This document shows positions 38,241-46,776 of a stretch of DNA of 64,000 nucleotides, in pieces. The notes under the pieces are model-generated. The model worked only from the letters and a program-made list of their open reading frames with translations. It had not been told where the DNA came from and did no database searches. The position numbers and the translations under genes are program-made. The stretch's first letter is position 1. Each line of letters opens with the position of its first letter. This stretch comes from Devosia aurantiaca (GTDB lineage: Bacteria > Pseudomonadota > Alphaproteobacteria > Rhizobiales > Devosiaceae), in NCBI RefSeq assembly GCF_011058215.1, contig NZ_JAALFG010000001.1, forward strand, positions 501,001 through 565,000. The letters run 5' to 3'.

Positions 38241-39496
38241 CGCTGCAGCGTCAGGCCCAAGCTGACCGTGTGGCTGTCGACGACTCCGGTGACAGAGTTG
38301 TCGCGGTTGAGGTAGCCATAGTCGGCCGAAACCGCAGTGCGCGAATTGATCTTGTAATCGGCGCCGGCCCCGGCGCCGTAACGCTGTTCGGTCTCGGTGC
38401 TGCCGGTCAGAGCCGAACGGCCCCAATCGGCTGAAGCGCGCAGGCGCAGCCAGGAATTGGCGATATAGGAAACGTCGGCCACCGCGGTCTGCGAGATACG
38501 CGCGGTGCCACGTGCATCGGCGCCCACCGGCTCTATGCTGGTATTGTATCGCGCCGTCAGGCTGATCGTCGGATCGGGCCGATAGGTGATGCTGGCGTCG
38601 TAAAGCTGCGTCGCCACGTCGGCGAGGCTTGCATCGTCGAAATTGTGGTAGCCGTATCCGGCTGAAGCGCTGGCGGAAAGCACGCTGTTCCACTCGCCGG
38701 CCACGCCGCCACGGAGCGCGATGTCCGTCGCGTCACTGCGAACGCCAAAATCCGACGGCTTATCGAAATAGTCGCGGCCCGTGCTTGCTTCTGCAAAGAC
38801 TTCGATGATCGGCGTTGCCTGAAAGCCGAGGCGTAGGCTCGAATCGAGCTCCCAAACATTAGATGCGGTGTTGTCGGTAACACCCGTGTCGCGCCGGGTT
38901 GTCGCGCCAAAGATGTTGCGCTCGGCCGTGCCGCGTGCCGCAAGCGTAAACTTGCCGAAGGCGCGATCGACGCCAACGCCCGCCGTGCCGGTAAACACTT
39001 CAGGCGGCTGGATGATCAGCGGATCGAGGCCCGGCGTGGTGCGCAGCTGCTGGTTGAGGGCCAGCGACGCATTGGCAAAACCCGTCGTGGTGCTGTCGAT
39101 CGGCGCCGTGGCGGTGATGCCGAGGCGCAGCGCCGGAACTTCCATCTCGCCCTGCGGCTGCCAGGGCTTGGCGATCTCGGCAACACCGTCGACCACCACA
39201 TTGGCGCGCAACCCGTCACGGGTTGCCGTGAAGCGCGGATTGAGCGTCGAAACGAAACTGTTGCCGGTATTCGCGCTTGTATAGGTGCCCTTGAGCCCCA
39301 CCGACCAGTCGAGATCGAAGGGCGGATGGCCAGGCTCGGGCGGCGCAACGGCAAATTCTTCCGGAACTGGAGCTGCCGGGTAAAGGCCGGGACGCAACCG
39401 CTCTTCCGATATCGGCTTGAGCGGATCGGCCAGGGCCGTGCCAGTCAGCGTAGAGGCCGTCAGCAGCGTCAGCAATGTCAGATGTCGCCGTGTCAC
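38237..39496 (-). CDS. Outer-membrane beta-barrel protein
   Basis: 419 residues: signal peptide (LTLLTLLTASTLTGTALA), a Pro-rich segment, then about 360 residues of alternating short beta strands with aromatic ends (SVGLKGTYTSAN, LRLGFQATPIIEVFAEAS) ending [10 protein letters not shown], typical of a barrel finishing in an aromatic or basic residue. It resembles the outer membrane beta-barrel protein group often seen in Hyphomicrobiales near exopolysaccharide genes. Possible role in surface polymer export or a general porin-like function; substrate unknown. Confidence 0.8.
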   Translation of the reverse strand: MTRRHLTLLTLLTASTLTGTALADPLKPISEERLRPGLYPAAPVPEEFAVAPPEPGHPPFDLDWSVGLKGTYTSANTGNSFVSTLNPRFTATRDGLRANVVVDGVAEIAKPWQPQGEMEVPALRLGITATAPIDSTTTGFANASLALNQQLRTTPGLDPLIIQPPEVFTGTAGVGVDRAFGKFTLAARGTAERNIFGATTRRDTGVTDNTASNVWELDSSLRLGFQATPIIEVFAEASTGRDYFDKPSDFGVRSDATDIALRGGVAGEWNSVLSASASAGYGYHNFDDASLADVATQLYDASITYRPDPTISLTARYNTSIEPVGADARGTARISQTAVADVSYIANSWLRLRASADWGRSALTGSTETEQRYGAGAGADYKINSRTAVSADYGYLNRDNSVTGVVDSHTVSLGLTLQR

Positions 39497-39594
39497 GCGC
39501 CGCTCCGCCGAACTCCCGGCGGAATCACGCCGGGCGAAGCCTTAAGCCCCGCCGCGATCCTTTCAGCTTATAGTTAACGAAGCCTTGAAACGGC

Positions 39595-40044
39595 TTAGCT
39601 CGTCACAACCCGCAAGACATTGCCATCGGCACCGACGATCCGTACCCGCTGCCCTGCCGGCAGGTCCGGTCCCGATACGCGCCACACCGTATCGCCCAAC
39701 GCCAGGCGTCCAAAGCCGTTGATCAGCGGCTGGTCGAGCACCGCTTCCTGCCCGACAAACTGCTGCGTCCGTTCGTTGAGCAGCGGCCGGTCGCTTTCTT
39801 CCTGCCGATTGCGCGAGATACGGATCCAGGCCAGGATCGACACCAGGGACAGGATGCCGAAGATCAGCCATTGCACCGGCCAGGGCGGCTGCTGCACAAG
39901 CGTGATGAGCCCCGTCAAGATCCCGGCTACCCCGGTCCAGACCAGGTAACCGCCCGGCACCACAAGCTCGAGCGCCAAAAGGATCAGTCCGGCGACGATC
40001 CAGCTCCAGGCGCCATATTCGGCAAGAAACCCGATCACCTCCAT
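39595..40044 (-). CDS. NfeD-like membrane protein
   Basis: 149 residues from the ATG at 40044: two to three N-terminal membrane helices (WSWIVAGLILLALELVVPGG and GVAGILTGLITLV) and a C-terminal OB-like domain (DTVWRVSGPDLPAGQRVRIVGADG). NfeD proteins pair with SPFH-domain proteins, as here: it starts seven bases after the stop of the upstream SPFH gene. The upstream extension to 40152 is a shadow. Confidence 0.93.
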   Translation of the reverse strand: MEVIGFLAEYGAWSWIVAGLILLALELVVPGGYLVWTGVAGILTGLITLVQQPPWPVQWLIFGILSLVSILAWIRISRNRQEESDRPLLNERTQQFVGQEAVLDQPLINGFGRLALGDTVWRVSGPDLPAGQRVRIVGADGNVLRVVTS

Positions 40045-40051
40045 CAGAACC

Positions 40052-41043
40052 TCACTCTGTCGACCCGACGCTGGGCGGGCGGCCTGGCGTCGGCACCGTC
40101 CGCGGCGAAGCGCCACCGCTAAAGGTTTCGCGCGCGATCTCGGCAATGCCACCGATAGAGCCGATGACGCTGGCGGCTTCCACCGGCAGCATCAGCACCT
40201 TTTGGTTCGGCGAGGTCGCAATCTTGCCCAGGGCCTCGATGTAATTGTTGGCGACGAAATAGTTGATCGCCTGCACATTGCCGGAAGCAATGGCGTCCGA
40301 AACGAGCTGCGTCGCCTTGGCCTCCGCTTCTGCCGCGCGTTCGCGCGCTTCGGCATCGCGGAAGGCTGCCTCGCGCCGGCCCTCGGCTTCCAGCACCTGC
40401 GCCTGCTTTTCGCCTTCGGCCTTGAGGATGGCGGCCTGCCGGCGTCCTTCTGCCTCCAAAATTGTGGCGCGCTTTTCACGCTCCGCCTTCATCTGCCGGC
40501 CCATGGATTCGACTAGGTCCTTGGGCGGATCGATATCCTTGATCTCGATGCGGGTAATCTTGACGCCCCAGGGGAGACCGCGGTATCCACCACGCGCAGC
40601 ACCCGGTCATTGATCTCGTCGCGATGGCTCAACAGCTCGTCGAGATCCATCGACCCCATGACCGAGCGGATATTGGTCATGGTGAGGTTGAGGATGGCGT
40701 TTTCGAGATTGGTCACCTCATAGGCCGCGGCCGCCGCATCGAGGATCTGGTAGAAGGTCACGCCATTGGCGGTTACCGTTGCATTGTCGCGGGTGATGAC
40801 TTCCTGGTGCGGAACGTCGAGCACCTGCTCCATGACATTGATGCGCTTGCCGATCACGTCGATGAAGGGGACGATGAGGTTGAGCCCGGGCTTCAGCGTC
40901 CTTGTATATTTGCCGAAGCGCTCGATGGTGAAATTATAGCCCTGCGGCACGGTCTTGGCGCCGGCAAACAGCACCAGAAGAAATAGGATGCCCAAGACCA
41001 GCAGCGAGATGCTGAGACCGTCGAGCCCGAATTCGTTACCCAT
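40052..41043 (-). CDS. qmcA: SPFH-domain (stomatin-like, QmcA) membrane protein, frame broken once
   Basis: 330 residues corrected. One N-terminal membrane helix ([19 protein letters not shown]), then the SPFH domain: [41 protein letters not shown] and [24 protein letters not shown] (key parts). One C is missing near 40571-40574 ([18 protein letters not shown] should read on). A long coiled coil ([19 protein letters not shown]) follows. Such proteins form membrane microdomains and often work with NfeD and with FtsH. Start 41043; a codon three earlier is possible. Confidence 0.94.
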
Positions 41044-41057
41044 TGGTGCCACCCCTT

Positions 41058-41099
41058 AAAAACAAATCTCCCGTGCACACTAGCGCATGCACGGGAGAT
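41058..41099 (-). terminator. Terminator of the GH25 lysozyme gene
   Basis: Perfect 12-bp stem (41066-41077 with 41088-41099, core CTCCCGTGCA) followed on the minus strand by TTTGTTTTT. It separates the lysozyme gene from qmcA on the same strand. Confidence 0.88.
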
Positions 41100-41132
41100 G
41101 AAAACCTCAGAAAAATCCTGGCGGCTGCTTGG

Positions 41133-41984
41133 CTATTTCGCCGGCAGGCAGCGTCCGGTCGGCTGCAGCGCCGCAATGGCGCGTGGATCGCAGCCGGTCC
41201 ACAGGAAGCGCAGCCAATCTTCCTGGTTGCCGTAGAAGACGTTGCGGTCGACCTCGCCCTTGATGCCGCGGACGACGCCGGTCTGCGTATACTGCCAGAA
41301 GGTCCAGGGGCGGTTGTTGTAGCGCTCATGCGGCTCGGCAGCGGTCGAGCGCAGCCAGAAGGCATTGGGGAAATATTCGCCGTCGAGCACGTCGCGGTGG
41401 AAATTCATGTCGGTATAGATGATCGGCAGCTTGCCGGTGTGGCGTTCCATGGCGTCGAGCATGACGCGGATCTTTTCCAGCGCATCGGCCCGGTTCGGCT
41501 TGGTCTTGCAGCTTGAATGGTTGTTCCATTCGAGATCGAGCACCGGCGGCAGTGCGCTCGGATCCTGCGGCACGTTCTGGATGAACCAGGCGGCCTGCTC
41601 GGAAGCAAGCGAACACCAGGTCATGAAGTGATAAGCGCCATGCGCCATGCCCGACGTACGGGCGCGCTCCCAATTGCTTCGGAAATAGGGGTCCACATAG
41701 TCCCGCCCCTCCGTTGCCTTCATGAAGACGAAGTGAATGCCGGCCGCACGTGCCGCCGGAAAATCGATGTTTTCCTGATAGCGCGCCACGTCGATGCCCT
41801 GGATCGGCATGGTCCGCGCCCGGTCCACGGCCTTGTGCGGGCGGTTGTCACCGGGAATGGCGCCATAAAGTCCGCCACCGCTGGCGCAAGCTGCCAGAGC
41901 CGCAACGGTCAAGCTAAGGATCGCACCGCGGGCGAAGGCGGGTAGGGAGCGGACAAGCCGGGAAGCGATGATCAATCCGAGCAC
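41133..41984 (-). CDS. GH25 family lysozyme-like lipoprotein
   Basis: 283 residues. The N-terminus is a lipoprotein signal (SLTVAALAACASGG, lipobox LAAC with the Cys near residue 33). The GH25 domain opens IQGIDVARYQENIDF with a catalytic-type Asp, contains MAHGAYHFMTW and PPVLDLEWNN with the DxE pair, and ends RPWTFWQYTQTGVVRGIKGEVDRN. GH25 enzymes cut the beta-1,4 bond of peptidoglycan. A lipid anchor would hold it at the membrane, suggesting a role in wall remodelling rather than attack on other cells. Own terminator. Confidence 0.92.
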   Translation of the reverse strand: MLGLIIASRLVRSLPAFARGAILSLTVAALAACASGGGLYGAIPGDNRPHKAVDRARTMPIQGIDVARYQENIDFPAARAAGIHFVFMKATEGRDYVDPYFRSNWERARTSGMAHGAYHFMTWCSLASEQAAWFIQNVPQDPSALPPVLDLEWNNHSSCKTKPNRADALEKIRVMLDAMERHTGKLPIIYTDMNFHRDVLDGEYFPNAFWLRSTAAEPHERYNNRPWTFWQYTQTGVVRGIKGEVDRNVFYGNQEDWLRFLWTGCDPRAIAALQPTGRCLPAK

Positions 41985-42084
41985 TCTGCAGCAAGACGAA
42001 ACTGGGATTGAATCAACATGGCGCGGTTAATGGGCCCTTAGGGTAACCAAACTCGAAGGCGGCATGGTTAACGCACTCTAATAT

Positions 42085-42099
42085 GTTCGCTTTACGTTC
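42085..42099. promoter_or_regulatory. LexA (SOS) box upstream of comM
   Basis: GTTC-GCTTTAC-GTTC is a perfect match to the alphaproteobacterial LexA site GTTC-N7-GTTC, about 50 bases before the comM start. Confidence 0.7.
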
Positions 42100-42147
42100 T
42101 TTTCTTGCTCTGCTAGCGTCCAATTAATGAGGAATTTGGGAGGCGGC

Positions 42148-43672
42148 ATGGTCACCCGCGTAGCCACGGTAGCGTTTCAGGGTATCGACGCCGTGCCGGT
42201 CGATGTGCAGGCTCATATCGCCCCCGGCTTGCCCGCTTTGGTCATCGTCGGGCTGGGCGACAAGGCCGTGCGCGAAAGCGGCGAGCGCGTCCGCGCGGCG
42301 CTGATCGCCTCGGGTCTCGGTCTGCCCCCAAGCGCATCACCATCAATCTGGCGCCAGCCGACCTGCCCAAGGAAGGCAGTCACTATGACCTGCCGATCGC
42401 CCTCGCGCTGATGAGCGCCATCGGCGCCATTCCGCAAGATGCGCTGGACGGCTATCTGGCCTTAGGCGAGTTGGGCCTTGATGGTCGCCTCGCCCATGTC
42501 GGCGGCATCCTGCCGGCCGCGATTTCCGCTCATGGACGTGGACTGGGCATCGTCTGTCCCAAACTGTCCGGGCCGGAAGCCGCCTGGGCCAGCGAAGACG
42601 TCGACATTATTGCCGCCGACTCCTTCTCGCGCTGGTCAATCACCTGACCGGCCACCAGCTGCAGGGCCGCCCCGTGCCTGGCAAACAGCTGCTGGCCGCA
42701 GGCGATCTGCCTGACCTCATGGATGTGCGTGGCCAGGCCGTGGCCCGGCGGGCGCTGGAAGTCGCCGCTGCCGGTGGCCATAATCTGCTTATGGTCGGCC
42801 CACCCGGTGCCGGTAAAAGCATGCTTGCCGCGCGCCTGCCTTCCATCCTGCCGCCGCTGACGCCACGCGAATTGCTGGATGTATCGATGATCCAGTCCAT
42901 CGCGGGCGAACTTGCCGGCGGAGCCTTGTCCGATCGCCGCCCATTCCGCGCGCCGCATCATTCTGCCTCGATGGCCGCCTTGATCGGTGGCGGTTTAAAG
43001 GTGCGGCCCGGCGAAGCGAGCTTGGCGCATAATGGCGTACTGTTTCTCGATGAGCTGCCGGAATTCCAGCCCAGCGTGCTCGACAGCCTGCGCCAGCCCT
43101 TGGAAAGCGGTGAAACCGTCATTGCGCGCGCCAATGCCCGCGTCTCCTATCCCAGCCGCTTTCAGTTGATTGCGGCGATGAACCCTTGCAAATGCGGCAT
43201 GGCGGGAACGCCGGGCCACACCTGCAAGCGCGGCGCTGCCTGTTCGACAGACTACCAGGCCCGCATATCGGGGCCGTTCCTCGATCGCATCGATATCCGC
43301 ATCGACGTGCCCGCCGTGTCTGCCAGTGACATGATCGTCGCCGGCGCTGCGCCCGAACCGTCCGTTACCGTGGCCAGCCGCGTCGCCGCTGCGCGGGAGC
43401 GTCAACGTCACCGCTACGAAGCTGCCGGTCATCCCGATATCCTCACTAATGCTGCCGCCTCTTCAGCCCTGATCGAGCGCATGGTCGAGCCTGATCGGGA
43501 AAGCCAGAGCCTGCTGCTGCAGGCGGCCGAACGCTTCAACCTTTCTGCCCGCGCCTATCATCGCGTTCTCAAGGTCGCCCGGACCCTGGCCGATCTTGCG
43601 GGCTCCGAAAAAGTCGCGCGCCCCCACATTGCCGAGGCCCTGAGTTATCGCCTCAATTTTGGCTCGGCATGA
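42148..43672 (+). CDS. comM: ComM/YifB-family Mg-chelatase-like AAA+ ATPase, frame broken twice
   Basis: Hexameric helicase-like protein that promotes branch migration during recombination and natural transformation. N-terminal ChlI-type domain: VTRVATVAFQGIDAVPVDVQ and ALVIVGLGDKAVRESGERVRAAL (parts). A C is missing near 42322-42329 (LPPKRITINLAPADLPKEG should read on), another near 42618-42624 (DSLLALVNHLTGH should read on). Walker A is GPPGAGKSMLA, then AAMNPCKCG and the C-terminal helical domain. Corrected length 508. The ATG 42148 has GGGAGG five bases upstream. Its stop overlaps the NUDIX gene. Confidence 0.95.
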
Positions 43673-44121
43673 GGCACCGCATTTCCGCCGGTGTGCTGGC
43701 CCTGCGCGACGACCGTATTCTTCTTGTCCGCCACTTTCGGCCGGGCAGGCATGATTTCTGGTCTGGGCCGGGCGGCGGTGTCGAGGGCAGCGAAGAGCTG
43801 CATCAGGCGGCCGAGCGCGAGGCGTTAGAGGAAACCGGCATCAGCGTCCGCGCCCATACCCTTGCCTATATCGATGAGCTCATCGACAACACCGGCCGTG
43901 CCGTCAAATTCTGGTTTGTCGCCGACTACCTTTCAGGCGAAATCGACACCGGCAACAATCCGGCAAAAAACGAAAGCATCGTCGAGGCCGGCTGGTTTTC
44001 GCGCCATGCCCTGCCCCAAGGCCATGTCTTTCCCGAAATACTGCGCAAAGGCTTTTGGGCCGATCTCGAGCGTGGCCTTGCATCGCCCATCAAGCTGCCA
44101 CTGCGTCAGTCGATTTTCTAG
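43669..44121 (+). CDS. NUDIX hydrolase
   Basis: 150 residues. The NUDIX box is complete: GGGVEGSEELHQAAEREALE then ETGI (about residues 37-60), with the metal-binding REALEE. The start overlaps the comM stop by ATGA, so it may share LexA control. Substrate unknown; the fold suits nucleoside-diphosphate derivatives. Confidence 0.93.
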   Translation: MRHRISAGVLALRDDRILLVRHFRPGRHDFWSGPGGGVEGSEELHQAAEREALEETGISVRAHTLAYIDELIDNTGRAVKFWFVADYLSGEIDTGNNPAKNESIVEAGWFSRHALPQGHVFPEILRKGFWADLERGLASPIKLPLRQSIF

Positions 44122-44181
44122 CCATTTCGCTCAGCACTTTTTAAGCGCGCAGCGGCTAGTTTTGCCGTGGCGAGGGGCAAG

Positions 44182-44819
44182 ATGAAGCTAAGCGGCGAAC
44201 TGGTGCAATGGAATGATGAACGCGGCTTCGGCTTCATCGCCGGGGACGATGGCGTTCGATATTTCGTCCACATCACCTCCATTGCCCGTATAGTCAATCG
44301 CCCCCGAGCCGGGGACCGCGTGACATTCACCTCGAGCAAGGACAGGGAAGGCCGACTACAGGCCATGATGGTCGCCATCGCCGGTGCCATCCCCGTCCGA
44401 CACGTGAAGTCTTGCAACGCGGCCTGCCGCCGGAAGCGCGACCGCTAGACTGGCGCATGCCCGTGGCGGGGATCATGGCCTTGGCTCTGATCGGTGGCAT
44501 CGTCCTCGGCCAAATACCGTTGGAAACGGGGTTGATCTATGCCGCGATGGGCGGCGTCGCGTTCGTGCTCTATGGCATGGACAAGAATTTTGCCGAGCAG
44601 AATCAATGGCGCATCAGCGAGGTGACCCTCTTGGGTGTCGACCTCTGCTTCGGCATCATTGGCGGGCTTGCCGGACAGGCCGTCTACCGACACAAGACGC
44701 GCAAATCGAGCTATGTCGCCACCACTGTGCTGCTGGCGGGTGTCCACCTGCTCTGGCTGGCCGGCATGGCTACAGGCTTTATCGAGCCCAGCGACCTCGC
44801 AAGCCTCGTCGGCCTTTAG
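44182..44819 (+). CDS. Cold-shock domain fused to DUF1294 membrane domain, frame broken once
   Basis: N-terminal cold-shock-like domain (LVQWNDERGFGFIAGDDG, then YFVHITSI), about 65 residues. After the first frame ends at 44448 the C-terminal part continues one frame back with three membrane segments and the DUF1294 motif LYGMDKNFAEQNQWRISE (a YxxDKxxA-type pattern). One base is probably missing near 44395-44405. Corrected length 212, matching known CSD-DUF1294 proteins. ATG 44182 with GAGGGG just upstream. Function unknown; perhaps an RNA-binding domain tethered to the membrane. If the break is real there would be two separate proteins. Confidence 0.75.
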
Positions 44820-44821
44820 CC

Positions 44822-44830
44822 TGTGGATAA
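44822..44830 (-). promoter_or_regulatory. Consensus DnaA box
   Basis: TTATCCACA on the minus strand, an exact DnaA 9-mer, directly next to two parS-like sites in a 50-base gap. A lone box is not an origin. Confidence 0.45.
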
Positions 44831-44831
44831 C

Positions 44832-44847
44832 TGTTTCACGTGAATCC
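44832..44847. promoter_or_regulatory. parS-like site
   Basis: TGTTTCACGTGAATCC, 14 of 16 to the ParB consensus with a perfect left half. Intergenic, beside the DnaA box. Confidence 0.6.
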
Positions 44848-44854
44848 ACATTCC

Positions 44855-44870
44855 TGATTCACGTGAAACC
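44855..44870. promoter_or_regulatory. parS-like site
   Basis: TGATTCACGTGAAACC, 14 of 16 to the consensus. Seven bases from the previous site; it touches the stop of the convergent WYL gene. Confidence 0.6.
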
Positions 44871-45573
44871 TAAAGCTCGGCCGCCTGCGCCTCATTGCGC
44901 CAGGTGTCACGCCATTCCCGCTCCAGCACCGCACGGCGCTTGCCATAGCGCTCTTCGGTGATCACCAGCTGCCCGATGCGGTCGGTCCGGAAACTGCGGA
45001 ACGCCTGCCGCAACAGGCAAAAAGCAGCAATCGTCTGCTTGCCCTCGTAAAAAGCCAGCCCCACCGGCCAGATAATCCGCGACGTCGAGCGGCCTTGCTC
45101 GTCCTCATAATCGATCCGCACCGCCCGCTCCTGCCGCATGGCGAGGCGAATGTCGCCGAGGACCGGAATGGGCCGCTTGCTTCGCCCCCACACCGCCATC
45201 GGCCAGAGCGCCGTGTCGCTGATCCGGTCACGCAGGTCTTCCGGCGACGCCGTGGCGATCTTCGCCAGTGCGTTGCGGGCGGCCGCGCCAAGATCATCGT
45301 CCGGCTGCGTCTCGACCCAACGTGCGCCCAGCACCAGCGCCTCGAGTTCCTCGGGGCTAAACATCAGCGGCGGCAAGAAAAACCAGGCCGCAGCATATAG
45401 CCGACGCCCGCTTCGCCATCGATCGGCGCGCCCAGCCCGATCAGCGTCTGGATATCCCGATACAGCGTGCGCACCGACACTTTCTGCTCTTCGGCCAGCG
45501 CGGCGGCAGTGATCGGCCGACGATGACGCCGGAGGGCGTCCATGATGGAAAAAAGACGCTCTGTCTTATCCAT
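44870..45573 (-). CDS. YafY-type HTH/WYL-domain transcriptional regulator, frame broken once
   Basis: N-terminal DeoR-like winged helix (RLFSIMDALRRHRRPITAAALAEEQKVSVRTLYRDIQ region), then the WYL domain (QERAVRIDYEDEQG, WPVGLAFYEGKQTIAAFC). One T is missing from a T-run near 45377-45382, where GYMLRPGFFLPPLMFSPEE should read on. Corrected length 234. GGAGA precedes the ATG at 45573. WYL proteins sense ligands, often nucleic-acid related; the target is unknown. Confidence 0.9.
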
Positions 45574-45646
45574 TTCGTCTCCCGCGCTTCGCTTTTCGTC
45601 GCATCCAAATTCGATCGGTTAGCAGACTGCTAGCCTTTGCCAAGCC

Positions 45647-46657
45647 TTACGCGATCTCGAACTCGCTCCAATGCGAATAGGGGCGCTCGGGCGAATAGAT
45701 GATGTTGGGGAAATGGGGATTGTGCAGCGCATCGCTCAGCATCTGATCCTCGAGGCAGAAGCCCGACGACTTGCCATAGCGCTTGCCGCCAAGACCGGGC
45801 ACCGCAACGTCGGTCCAGACGCCATTATAGACCTGTACAGCCGGCCGATCGCTCCAAAGCTTGAGGGTGAGGTCTTGGTTCGGCGAGACCACGGTTGCGA
45901 TCGGCTCGGCCTTGTTGCGGCCGCTGTCGAGCATCATGCCGATATCGTAGTCCACGCCCTGCCCCTGGGCATCGCGCATGGTGCGCCCTTGGCGCAGGTC
46001 ATAGATGGTGCCGCGCGAGGGGAGGATTGCGCCGGTGGGGCAAAGGTCGGGGCCGACTTCGGAATAGGCCGAGGAGTTCACCTGGATCGTGTGATCGAGC
46101 ACCGTTTCGGTCGTGCCGAGGTTAAAATACTGATGCTGCACGACGCTGAGCGGCGTCGGCCGGTCGGTCGTGGCATCGAGCTCGAGCCGCAAGCGGTTGC
46201 CCTTGAGCGTATAGGTCGCCGAAAAATTGACGCTCCCCGGAAAGCCCATGGCGCCATGCAGGGAATGATGGGTAAAGCGCACCGCGTTGTTGGCGCTGTC
46301 GACCTGCCCATTCCACACCTGCCGGCCCAAGCCCTCCGGACCGCCATGCAGGGTCAGCGATCCCTCGTTGGCAACGAGCTCGTGCTTCACGCCGTCGAGC
46401 GTAAAGCTTGCATCCTTGATGCGATTGGCGACGCGCCCGGCGATCGAGCCGAAATGCGGCGAATGCTCGGGATAGGGCTCGAACGTGTCAAAGCCGAGGA
46501 CCACGCTACGCGTACCCCCAGCAACCGGCACCCGCCAGTCGCGCACCACGACGCCATAGGAGATGATATCGACCTCGACCCCGGTATCGCTCACCAGCCG
46601 GAACTGATCGACCCGCTGGCCGCGGAACGTACCGAATTCGGAAACCGTGACAGCCAT
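45647..46657 (-). CDS. Aldose 1-epimerase (mutarotase)
   Basis: 336 residues, starting MAVTVSEFGTFRGQRVDQF with GGGAGGG upstream. The galactose-mutarotase fold shows GSIAGRVANRIKDASF, LTLHGGPEGLGRQVW and HHSLHGAMGFPGSVNF with catalytic-type His residues, and QHQYFNLG further on. It sits divergently beside a LacI-type regulator and xylB-xylA, so it may act on xylose anomers as well as or instead of galactose. Confidence 0.92.
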   Translation of the reverse strand: MAVTVSEFGTFRGQRVDQFRLVSDTGVEVDIISYGVVVRDWRVPVAGGTRSVVLGFDTFEPYPEHSPHFGSIAGRVANRIKDASFTLDGVKHELVANEGSLTLHGGPEGLGRQVWNGQVDSANNAVRFTHHSLHGAMGFPGSVNFSATYTLKGNRLRLELDATTDRPTPLSVVQHQYFNLGTTETVLDHTIQVNSSAYSEVGPDLCPTGAILPSRGTIYDLRQGRTMRDAQGQGVDYDIGMMLDSGRNKAEPIATVVSPNQDLTLKLWSDRPAVQVYNGVWTDVAVPGLGGKRYGKSSGFCLEDQMLSDALHNPHFPNIIYSPERPYSHWSEFEIA

Positions 46658-46698
46658 GTTCTTCCCTCCCAATTGCGGCGTGAGGTCTAGCCCGATCA

Positions 46699-46719
46699 TG
46701 CGCCGCTCGCAACGGCGCA
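46699..46719. promoter_or_regulatory. Candidate operator between aldose epimerase and LacI-type regulator genes
   Basis: Perfect inverted repeat TGCGCCG-CTCGCAA-CGGCGCA in the divergent gap. A second small one (CGCAA-GTCT-TTGCG) follows at 46742-46755. LacI-family operators are palindromic; no binding evidence exists. Confidence 0.3.
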
Positions 46720-46776
46720 CTTGACGGTGGGGCGCAACGCCCGCAAGTCTTTGCGACGGATGGTGAGGGTTCTAGG

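Noticed and set aside
39571-39587. TTAA-CGAAGCC-TTGA upstream of the outer-membrane barrel gene as a CtrA site
   Set aside because: One mismatch in the second half, so the match is too weak to list.
42027-42041. TTAA-TGGGCCC-TTAG upstream of the GH25 gene as a CtrA site
   Set aside because: One mismatch in the second half; kept out of the feature list for lack of support.
44822-44870. The DnaA box region as the chromosome origin
   Set aside because: Only one box, no AT-rich unwinding stretch and no dnaA, hemE or parAB next to it.
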